A stretch of 9,657 bases of DNA from Bacillota bacterium (lineage in GTDB: Bacteria > Bacillota > GCA-003054495 > Carboxydocellales > JAJZTU01): assembly GCA_021848765.1 (NCBI GenBank), contig JAJZTU010000116.1, forward strand, positions 1 to 9,657, read 5' to 3'. Made by a program: the position numbers and the translations under genes. Positions 1-5,492 of the stretch are shown here, piece after piece. The notes beneath the pieces were generated by a model. The model saw nothing but the letters and a program-made list of their open reading frames with translations. It was not told the origin of the DNA and did not search any database. Each line of letters begins with the position of its first letter. The first letter of the stretch is position 1.

Positions 1-837
1 ATCCCTTTGTATTTCTACCGTCCCACCCAATTCCTTAATAGCGCTGGCAATTTCTTTAAAGGAAAAATAGCCAAGCCCGGGGTCCGTTAGCGCCTCTTGG
101 AGGATAGGCAGGGCCCTGTTATCCCCATATTTCCCCAACAACCCGCCGTAAAAATCATAACCATCCCCACCTTTTTGAAACAACCCGGTTAAGACCTGAA
201 AAATCCGTTCATCACCTTTAAAGTTAGCCAAAACCGATGCAAAAGAAGTAACCGCACTGTCATTCCCGGTTTTCTCCAGGGCAGCCAGCACAGGTTCAAT
301 CACTTCTTCTCCGATAGCCTCCAAAGCGCCAATAGCAGTGTCACCGATGATATCCATACCCTCCCGTTTATCAATGATATCGACCAGTACCGGGATTGCT
401 TTTGGGGAACGCAGTTCCCGGAGCAGTCCAACAGCAATGATAGGGCCCCGCCCGCTTCCCCAGGAATCACACATCTGCAGTTCTGCATCACCGGCTAATT
501 CGATAAGTGGTTCTAACGCGTTTTCGCCAAAAGCAAGGATACGGTTAAGCAGGACACGGGGCACTTTCCCTTCACCCAGGTCCCCGTATCTCAGCACTAG
601 CTCCAATAAGTCATCAATATCTTCAATGTTGTTGAAAAATTCCTTGGGAGTTTCCCCTGCTAATTCCTTCATAGGCGTCCGAACCCAGTCCTCGTAAATC
701 AGCTGCATTTGTTGTCGCGCAGCTTCCAAACTGTCGATTTTCATTGGGCTGTTTTTAACCCACTTGAGACCATATTCATTAAAATTGGCTTCAAAATCAA
801 TCAGAGTCCCAAAAGCTTTCGTTCCGTAAAATGTCAT
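1..837 (-). CDS. HEAT-repeat protein, C-terminus cut by window edge
   Basis: The minus-strand frame from ATG 837 stays open for 279 codons to the window edge, so the gene is partial at its C-terminus. The start is supported by a strong GGAGGAG site 5-6 bases upstream. Residues 48-65 hold a short W-x-x-T-P-M-x-x-L-x-G-x-T-P-x-E motif of the kind seen in front of HEAT or SEC-C domains. From about residue 95 the protein is a run of paired amphipathic helices of roughly 30 residues, with phrases such as A-L-E-P-L-I-E-L-A, A-I-P-V-L-V-D-I-I and R-A-L-P-I-L-Q-E-A-L. These are typical of HEAT/PBS-lyase-like repeats. There are no membrane segments and no catalytic motif. HEAT proteins are usually protein-binding scaffolds; the partner here is unknown. 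The gene sits just downstream of a terminator and probably has its own promoter. Confidence 0.75.
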   Translation of the reverse strand, partial: MTFYGTKAFGTLIDFEANFNEYGLKWVKNSPMKIDSLEAARQQMQLIYEDWVRTPMKELAGETPKEFFNNIEDIDDLLELVLRYGDLGEGKVPRVLLNRILAFGENALEPLIELAGDAELQMCDSWGSGRGPIIAVGLLRELRSPKAIPVLVDIIDKREGMDIIGDTAIGALEAIGEEVIEPVLAALEKTGNDSAVTSFASVLANFKGDERIFQVLTGLFQKGGDGYDFYGGLLGKYGDNRALPILQEALTDPGLGYFSFKEIASAIKELGGTVEIQRD

Positions 838-842
838 ACAGA

Positions 843-850
843 CTCCTCCC
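843..850 (-). promoter_or_regulatory. Ribosome binding site of the HEAT-repeat gene
   Basis: On the minus strand GGGAGGAG precedes ATG 837 by about five bases. It is a near-perfect Shine-Dalgarno match and fixes the start of this gene. Confidence 0.7.
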
Positions 851-867
851 ATGCTGCTGTTTTAAGC

Positions 868-891
868 TTATTATACTATAATAACAACATA
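868..891 (-). promoter_or_regulatory. Probable promoter of the HEAT-repeat gene (weak -35)
   Basis: On the minus strand a good -10 hexamer, TATAAT, lies within the AT-rich stretch just before the HEAT gene leader. The best -35 candidate at 17-base spacing is CTGTTT, a poor match that falls inside the descending arm of the preceding terminator. The promoter and the upstream operon's terminator therefore overlap. The -10 is clear; the -35 is uncertain. Confidence 0.4.
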
Positions 892-945
892 AAAACAGAG
901 ATAATCCTTTATAAACCTTGAGTTAATAAGGATTTTCTCTGTTTT
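891..945 (-). terminator. Intrinsic terminator of the methyltransferase-AhbD-OsmC operon, possibly bidirectional
   Basis: A long inverted repeat pairs 892-901 with 936-945 (10 bases, perfect) and 903-909 with 928-934 (7 bases, perfect). One T/T mismatch separates the two stems and the loop is about 18 bases. On the minus strand the stem ends in CTCTGTTTTTATG, a usable U-tract, placing it about 50 bases after the OsmC stop codon. On the plus strand it also ends in TTTT, so it could stop transcription both ways. Confidence 0.75.
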
Positions 946-991
946 ATAAATGCCGTGTTTTCTTCCTATCATATTGGTAATTGCAGCCTGA

Positions 992-1444
992 CTAATGCAC
1001 TAACTCCCAGGACACATAAGGAGTTACTCCGGCATCCTTTAAGAGGTTAAACGCCGGGCATCGACCCTCGGTTTCCTGGTGTAATTGGTCCAGGCGGTCC
1101 TGGCTTTCGCTGGTTCGCACCCTAATCACCTGGCGTATCTCCTGGAAGTAAGGCTTGACTCCGGGAACCAGCTCCATCCCCCTGGGGTCAATGTCCCCCT
1201 CAGCGGTAACGTCCACACCCTGGTAATAAAAGTTCATTTGTTTGGCTACATTGGCCATGGTAGCAAGCTCACAACCAATCAATGACCCCAAGAGATATTC
1301 CATAGGACAAGGTCCACTGTCTGACCCACCCATTTCCCGGGGCAGGTCACTCGCAAAAGCGCCGTGGTCAGGGGTCTGAATTGAAGTCCTTAAGCCGCCT
1401 TCCCAATAGCCTTTGGCCTTTAGTTTAATCATTTGCGCTATCAT
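992..1444 (-). CDS. OsmC/Ohr-family protein
   Basis: A 150-residue OsmC-family protein. Family members are small cytoplasmic thiol peroxidases that reduce organic hydroperoxides, and some have other, unknown roles. The two hallmark cysteines are visible: Cys58 in the helix segment S-L-I-G-C-E-L-A-T-M, and Cys129 in E-G-R-C-P-A-F-N-L-L, which corresponds to the C-P-x-x-N-x-L motif of OsmC proteins. A third, Cys46, sits in S-G-P-C-P-M-E-Y-L-L-G, where the family usually has G-P-T/N-P. The ATG at 1444 is preferred because AAGGAGG lies 12 bases upstream (1457-1463). A longer frame from TTG 1495 (167 aa) has no ribosome binding site. It follows the radical SAM gene by about 100 bases on the same strand with no terminator between them, and is probably the last gene of that operon. 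Whether it is a true peroxidase is not established by sequence. Confidence 0.85.
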   Translation of the reverse strand: MIAQMIKLKAKGYWEGGLRTSIQTPDHGAFASDLPREMGGSDSGPCPMEYLLGSLIGCELATMANVAKQMNFYYQGVDVTAEGDIDPRGMELVPGVKPYFQEIRQVIRVRTSESQDRLDQLHQETEGRCPAFNLLKDAGVTPYVSWELVH

Positions 1445-1456
1445 CTTCTTGATATC

Positions 1457-1463
1457 CCTCCTT
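1457..1463 (-). promoter_or_regulatory. Ribosome binding site deciding the OsmC start
   Basis: AAGGAGG on the minus strand lies 12 bases before ATG 1444 and downstream of the alternative TTG start at 1495. It lies inside the longer reading frame, which argues that translation begins at 1444 although the spacing is somewhat long. Confidence 0.55.
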
Positions 1464-1543
1464 GAAAATTCTGCAACCCTAGTTTTTGTTTTCAAGGAGA
1501 ATTTAATACTTTTTATGCCTGTGGTTAGTTCTACCGATAATTC

Positions 1544-2812
1544 CTAATCCTGGACATATTTCCTGGGTTTATACGCACAATAAGGCTCTTCACCCAGGTA
1601 GTCGCCGGTCTGCGCAAAGGCTCTGGCCCGGCAGCCCTCGCAAACTTTCCGGAACTCACAGACCCCGCACTTGCCCTTTAAATTATCCGGTTCTCTTAAA
1701 GCCAGGAATGCCTCGGACTTCTCCCAGATTTCCTGCAGGCTTTGCTCATGAATATCCCCCGCGGTAACCGGCAGGTAGCCACAGGGCTGTACCTTGCCTT
1801 TACTGGAGAGGAAAGCTACTCCGCTCCCAGCCAGACACCCTTTGGTAACTGCAGCCAGCCCGTGGCTCTGGAAGGTCAGGGTAATGCCTTCTTCTTTGGC
1901 CCGCTGGCGCATCACCCGGTGATAGTGGGGTGCACAGGTGGCCTTAAGCTCAATGGGTACCCGTTTAGACTCCTCATAGAACCAATGCAGCAATTCCTCA
2001 TAAGTTTCCGCTGATACCATCTGTTCATCAGCAATTTCCACCCCGCAGCCAACCGGTACCAGCATAAAGATATGCAGGGCATCTGCTCCCTTTTCCACAG
2101 CTAACTTCAGGATATCCTTAATCTCATGGAGGTTGTGCTTAGCTACAGTGGTATTAAACTGCACACTTAAACCCTGTTTTTTCAGATTTTCAAAACCCCG
2201 CAGTGCGGCTTCAAAGGAACCGGGAATACCGCGAAAAGCATCATGGGTCTCAGCAGTAGCGCCATCCAGGCTAATGCTGACGCGTTGAATACCTACATCC
2301 TTGATCTTTTTGGCATTCTCCCCGGTAACCAGTGTACCGTTAGTGGCCATAGCTACGCGCAGTCCCTTAGAATTGGCATAGGCAGCAATATCAAAGAAAT
2401 CCGGCCTGTACAGCGGTTCCCCCCCGGTCAGCACCAGGATGGGATTAGCAAAGGTGACAAGATTATCAATTATGCTAAAACATTCCTGGGTGGAAAGCTC
2501 TCCTTCGACGCGTTCCGGCTGGGCCACTGCCCGGCAGTGAATACACCGGAGGTTACATCCCGAGGTCAGTTCCCAAAACAGCAGGCGCAGGGGATTCTTA
2601 TCCTCTGGGTGTCCACCGGGATGGCCGCCAGGATGACCCTGGGCGCCATGCCCGTGGCGTCCACAGTGTTCACCGTGGCCATGACCGTGTCCACAGCCTT
2701 GTCCATGACCCGCACCATGGCCACGACCTCCGCCATGCCCGTGCCCACCTTTGCCCTGCCCATGCGGACAGCATTGTCCTTGATGACCTTGCGGAATCTG
2801 TTCGTTTTTCAT
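1544..2812 (-). CDS. ahbD: AhbD-like radical SAM/SPASM protein (putative heme b synthase) with a His-rich N-terminus
   Basis: A 422-residue radical SAM enzyme. Residues 10-68 form a low-complexity tail of Gly-His repeats with 15 His and 4 Cys. The radical SAM core follows, with the CxxxCxxC cluster motif at Cys86, Cys90 and Cys93 and GGEP at 130-133. A SPASM/twitch C-terminus carries Cys326, 344, 382, 385, 391, 394 and 412, enough for auxiliary iron-sulfur cluster(s). Wording such as L-R-L-L-F-W-E-L-T-S-G-C-N-L, D-A-F-R-G-I-P-G-S-F and K-A-T-C-A-P-H-Y-H-R-V matches what I know of AhbD/NirJ2 proteins. AhbD oxidatively decarboxylates Fe-coproporphyrin III to heme b in the siroheme-dependent pathway of anaerobes and archaea. 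No other ahb gene lies in the window, so the assignment rests on sequence alone. Another SPASM maturase is the main alternative. AAGGAGGA stands five bases before the ATG. It follows the methyltransferase gene by about 60 bases. Confidence 0.7.
   Translation of the reverse strand: MKNEQIPQGHQGQCCPHGQGKGGHGHGGGRGHGAGHGQGCGHGHGHGEHCGRHGHGAQGHPGGHPGGHPEDKNPLRLLFWELTSGCNLRCIHCRAVAQPERVEGELSTQECFSIIDNLVTFANPILVLTGGEPLYRPDFFDIAAYANSKGLRVAMATNGTLVTGENAKKIKDVGIQRVSISLDGATAETHDAFRGIPGSFEAALRGFENLKKQGLSVQFNTTVAKHNLHEIKDILKLAVEKGADALHIFMLVPVGCGVEIADEQMVSAETYEELLHWFYEESKRVPIELKATCAPHYHRVMRQRAKEEGITLTFQSHGLAAVTKGCLAGSGVAFLSSKGKVQPCGYLPVTAGDIHEQSLQEIWEKSEAFLALREPDNLKGKCGVCEFRKVCEGCRARAFAQTGDYLGEEPYCAYKPRKYVQD
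2602..2790 (-). repeat. Low-complexity Gly-His coding repeat in the AhbD-like gene
   Basis: This stretch encodes the Gly/His-rich N-terminal tail (about residues 8-70) with many GGN-CAY dipeptide units, and ends in three tandem H-P-G-G or H-P-E units. Its composition is sharply different from the flanking gene. The opposite strand is open over the same stretch, an effect of the repetitive codons; I do not regard that as a gene. Confidence 0.7.
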
Positions 2813-2871
2813 CTGGCTCCTCCTTAAAAAGTTATTGCTAATCTGAACAAAACTTTTACAAGCAAAACAAC

Positions 2872-4065
2872 CTATGGCCTAATCCTGGACCTACCCCGTT
2901 TAAGGCCCTGTAAACCCAAGGCTTCCACACCCTTGTGCTGCACCAGCACCTTAAAAACTTCCCCCATCCCTCCAGGGAGCATGAGGGTCTTCATAGCCAG
3001 GGTGGCCTTATACAATTCCCGGCTGTCACTACCCGGTGGAAACCGCCTGGCTACCCGCTCCACTATGCCCAGCCCGGTTAAAAACCTCATTTGATTAGTA
3101 TATCCTGTGGTTTCTAACCCGAAACGCCGTCCTTCCTCCATTAGGGAGGTAAAGTCCACATGAGCGGTAATATCCTGTTCCCCCACAGCCAGAAAAGGAT
3201 CCGTCTCCAACCGGTGGGAACGAAAACATACTAAAGTTCCGTCAAAGCGCTGCGGTGAAAAGAGGTCAGGCGCTAAATCGCCATAATCAATGATTATGCT
3301 GAAGCCTCTCTTCAGAAATTTGCCAATCTCCCCAATCCACTGCAGAGCCCGGAAATTCACTTCCGCAGTTTGTTCCGGCTCCAATTCCACACCCAGGCGC
3401 GAGAAATATTTCACTAACTCGGGTGTAGAAGGCTTGTCCAGTACTTCCACCAGACGGTCCACTGAAGAGTCTACATAGATTTCCTTCAGCCCCTCTTCAG
3501 CTTGTCTCACCCGGTGAACAGGAAACGCATCCGGCACTTCATTGGCCAGGACACACCCGGCAAAACCCTGGCCCTGGTTAATTTCAGCCAGTCCTGGAAA
3601 CCACACGACCTGCTCCGGCTCAAGTTCCAGCCTGCCCAAAAGCTCCTGCTGCCTGGCTGCCAAATCAGGACTCACCTCAATTATACAATATTTCACAGCA
3701 CCAAAAAAATCAGGGTGCTCTTTTTTAAGGGAAGCCAGGATATCCTGGGCCAGATACCCTTGACCGGCTCCAAACTCTACAATATGAAAGGGCTGCTCCT
3801 TGCCCAGAACTTCCCACATTTCAAAAAGCTGTTCCCCTATAGTTTCCCCAAAAACAGCATGAACACTGGGGCTGGTAAAAAAATCTCCCTGAGCGCCGAT
3901 TTTTATTCTACTGGAGTTGTAATAGCCCAGTTCAGGGTAGTAAAGGGCCATCTCCATAAACCGCTCAAAGGTGAGCTTGCCATCCCTTTTTATAGTTTCC
4001 AGAACAATATTTTTTAACTTGGTCTGTTCCTGGACTGCAGCTTTAGGTCCGGTAATTCCTGCCAT
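2872..4065 (-). CDS. SAM-dependent methyltransferase, MidA/NDUFAF7 (DUF185) family
   Basis: A 397-residue class I methyltransferase of the family that includes mitochondrial NDUFAF7/MidA. That enzyme methylates an arginine of the 49-kDa complex I subunit; the bacterial members are mostly uncharacterised. Visible features, in order: the N-terminal Y-Y-P-E-L-G-Y-Y and G-D-F-F-T-S-P family signature (near residues 42-66), the SAM-binding loop V-E-F-G-A-G-Q-G at about 96-103, L-A-N-E-V-P-D-A-F-P-V-H at about 173-184 (family N-E-x-x-D-A-x-P-V), I-I-I-D-Y-G in the second half, and G-T-L-V-C-F-R-S-H just after it. Length is normal for the family. An ATG also lies at 4074, but AAGGGG abuts it directly. 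The ATG at 4065 has that site nine bases upstream and is preferred. It is the first gene after a clear promoter and probably heads an operon with the AhbD-like and OsmC genes. Confidence 0.85.
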   Translation of the reverse strand: MAGITGPKAAVQEQTKLKNIVLETIKRDGKLTFERFMEMALYYPELGYYNSSRIKIGAQGDFFTSPSVHAVFGETIGEQLFEMWEVLGKEQPFHIVEFGAGQGYLAQDILASLKKEHPDFFGAVKYCIIEVSPDLAARQQELLGRLELEPEQVVWFPGLAEINQGQGFAGCVLANEVPDAFPVHRVRQAEEGLKEIYVDSSVDRLVEVLDKPSTPELVKYFSRLGVELEPEQTAEVNFRALQWIGEIGKFLKRGFSIIIDYGDLAPDLFSPQRFDGTLVCFRSHRLETDPFLAVGEQDITAHVDFTSLMEEGRRFGLETTGYTNQMRFLTGLGIVERVARRFPPGSDSRELYKATLAMKTLMLPGGMGEVFKVLVQHKGVEALGLQGLKRGRSRIRP

Positions 4066-4100
4066 ATGCCTCATCCCCTTGTATGAATCCGTCCTTTCTC

Positions 4101-4129
4101 ATTTTAACAGCAAAACGGGCGTCTGCCAA
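4101..4129 (-). promoter_or_regulatory. Sigma-A-like promoter of the methyltransferase-AhbD-OsmC operon
   Basis: On the minus strand TTGGCA (4124-4129) and TAAAAT (4101-4106) are separated by exactly 17 bases. The site lies between the exchanger's terminator and the methyltransferase start and predicts a short leader of about 30 bases. Confidence 0.7.
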
Positions 4130-4192
4130 CCTTAAGTTACCTGCCGGCAACCACCGCAAGCACATAGCAAAAGTACACATCGGGACCTAATC

Positions 4193-4219
4193 AAAAGACC
4201 ACCCCGGATGGAGTGGTCT
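4193..4219 (-). terminator. Intrinsic terminator of the cation exchanger gene
   Basis: On the minus strand AGACCAC pairs with GTGGTCT (7 bases), extended inward by T-C-C/G-G-G to a 10-base stem with a four-base loop ATCC. It is followed directly by TTTT. It lies about 15 bases after the exchanger's stop codon. Confidence 0.85.
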
Positions 4220-4234
4220 CTGCACTTCTATTTT

Positions 4235-5242
4235 TCAATTCACAAAAATCAGGCCTATAAATACCAGATAAAACAGACCGCCGGTCAACAGCACTTGCGG
4301 CTTCAGTTTGCCTGTCCGGTATACGGTTAGCACCACCAATGCCGCGGAGACAAGCGCAAGTATCGCACTCGCCGTGGGTAACCAGGAAAGTTTCCACGGG
4401 GTTGACACTATACCGATAGCAGGAATGATCGAGCTTTGGAAGACCATAGCCCCGGTGATGTTACCCATAGCCAATGTATCCTTGCCCTGCCGCACCCAGA
4501 TAATACTGTTGAACTTCTCCGGCAATTCAGTGGCAATAGGAACTATAATCAGGGATAAGAGCAAAGGCGCAATTCCCAGAAACTCAGCAGCTTCTTCCAC
4601 TCCGGCTACAAAAAGCTTAGCGCCCAGCACGATCCCCGCCAAGGCCAAAATTACCTGGAAAATAATTATCCCTAATTGGGGTTCTTTAGCCCCTTTGGCA
4701 AGGTACAGGCAGGGAAGCTCTTCTTCACCCAGGCACTCTCCGGATTTACAGGTCTGGGCCACATAAAATATATATGCTCCGACCAAAGCCACAGCAATCA
4801 ATACTTTGACCATAAATACATCAACCAGTGAAGCTCCCACAGCTAAACTGTACAGGGCCAGGAAAACCGATAAGTCCCGCAGCACTATCTGCCGGTTAAT
4901 TTTCATTTCCGGCACGCCTTTTAAAAACCCTTGAGCCGGATTCCTCCTAAACCAAACAACTGCCGCCCCGGTCACAAAAAAGGCCAAGGTCCCCAGCATA
5001 AATGGTGCCCCGAGAATTGCTCCGATTCCTACATGAGCAGAAGCCTCCCCGTTGCCAAAAAAGATGGCCAGCACGGGAACTATTGTCTCCGGCAGGGCAG
5101 TACCTATTGCAGCAAGGACACTACCTACCGCCCCTTCGGAAAGGCCGCATCTTTTTCCCGTCCACTCAATCCCATTGGTAAAGAATTCCGCCGCCGCCAA
5201 AATAATAACCAGCCCTGCAATTAACTCAAAAACCGTCATCAT
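4235..5242 (-). CDS. CaCA-superfamily cation exchanger, probable Mn2+/Ca2+ exporter
   Basis: A 335-residue integral membrane protein with about ten hydrophobic segments in two homologous halves, the architecture of sodium/calcium exchanger (PF01699) proteins. The alpha-repeat signatures are G-T-A-L-P-E-T at residues 47-53 in the first half and A-T-E-L-P-E-K at 237-243 in the second. The paired segments G-I-G-A-I-L-G-A-P (72-80) and G-N-I-T-G-A-M-V-F (260-268) are the matching second helices. A central hydrophilic loop at about 163-189 holds Cys165, Cys170 and Cys178 among acidic residues. The family exports Ca2+ or other divalent cations in exchange for Na+ or H+. A yybP-ykoY manganese riboswitch lies directly upstream, so Mn2+ is a likely substrate. 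The start ATG 5242 has GGGGAGG nine bases upstream; a second ATG follows immediately. A terminator closes the unit. Confidence 0.85.
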   Translation of the reverse strand: MMTVFELIAGLVIILAAAEFFTNGIEWTGKRCGLSEGAVGSVLAAIGTALPETIVPVLAIFFGNGEASAHVGIGAILGAPFMLGTLAFFVTGAAVVWFRRNPAQGFLKGVPEMKINRQIVLRDLSVFLALYSLAVGASLVDVFMVKVLIAVALVGAYIFYVAQTCKSGECLGEEELPCLYLAKGAKEPQLGIIIFQVILALAGIVLGAKLFVAGVEEAAEFLGIAPLLLSLIIVPIATELPEKFNSIIWVRQGKDTLAMGNITGAMVFQSSIIPAIGIVSTPWKLSWLPTASAILALVSAALVVLTVYRTGKLKPQVLLTGGLFYLVFIGLIFVN

Positions 5243-5296
5243 CCTAAACTACCTCCCCTTTAATAATTTGGAATAGTTTTCGTCCAGGGAGGGCAC

Positions 5297-5336
5297 AAAA
5301 AAGACCCAAATTTCCCCAAAGACGATTGGAGAAATT
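5297..5336 (-). terminator. Riboswitch-controlled intrinsic terminator upstream of the exchanger
   Basis: On the minus strand AATTTCTCCAA (5326-5336) pairs with TTGGGGAAATT (5309-5319) as an 11-base stem with one G-U pair. A T-rich tail ending in TTTTTT (5297-5302) follows. The first four bases of the 5' arm (5333-5336) are also the last bases of the riboswitch P1 helix, so the two structures cannot form fully together. This is the expected expression platform of a transcriptional ON switch. Confidence 0.85.
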
Positions 5337-5438
5337 AAGGTCTCGCAGAGCTGATTAGCCGACTAAGCCGGGTAAGCCAATGTTACCGTATTGACGACTT
5401 AGTCACCAGAAGAAACTGGAAGCTACTCCCCTTAATTC
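5332..5438 (-). ncRNA. yybP-ykoY manganese riboswitch aptamer
   Basis: The minus-strand RNA begins with AATTAAGG-GGAGTAGC, contains GTCGTCAATACGGTAAC and ends with GCTCTGCGAGACCTTAATT. The GGGGAGUAGC and the GCxxGACCUU elements are the two conserved blocks of the yybP-ykoY family that form the Mn2+-binding tertiary contact. P1 pairs AATTAAGG with CCTTAATT (5333-5340), an exact 8-base helix. Members of this family sense Mn2+ and usually turn on manganese export or homeostasis genes. Here metal binding should stabilise P1, hold back the 5' arm of the adjoining terminator and allow transcription of the exchanger. Identification is by memory of the consensus. Confidence 0.88.
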
Positions 5439-5445
5439 TAAGTAT

Positions 5446-5474
5446 ATTGTAGTATCATGTCAGCCAAAAAACAA
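5446..5474 (-). promoter_or_regulatory. Promoter of the manganese riboswitch-exchanger unit
   Basis: On the minus strand TTGTTT (5469-5474) and TACAAT (5446-5451) are 17 bases apart. This predicts a transcript start near 5439, almost exactly at the first base of the riboswitch P1 helix. An alternative -10, TATACT (5441-5446), would start inside P1 and fits less well. Confidence 0.6.
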
Positions 5475-5492
5475 CCCTTTTTTAAAAATCGG

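Noticed and set aside
709..921. Plus-strand open frame of 70 codons across the HEAT gene start
   Set aside because: It is antisense to the HEAT gene and runs through its promoter. There is no ribosome binding site and no domain.
2243..2827. Long plus-strand open frame of 194 codons opposite the radical SAM gene
   Set aside because: It mirrors the Gly/His repeat codons and the radical SAM core. It has no ribosome binding site and its composition is not protein-like, whereas the minus-strand frame has a complete set of family motifs.
2826..2857. A/T-only inverted repeat (AAAAGTT with AACTTTT) between the methyltransferase and AhbD-like genes, considered as a terminator
   Set aside because: The stem is seven A/T-rich pairs with a 17-base loop and lies right at the ribosome binding site. 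It is too weak to call a terminator.
5464..5492. Possible hairpin with A6/T6 arms after the lysA stop codon
   Set aside because: The A/T arms and the four-base outer pairing are separated by mismatches, and the T-run is used as a stem arm. It is not credible as an intrinsic terminator.
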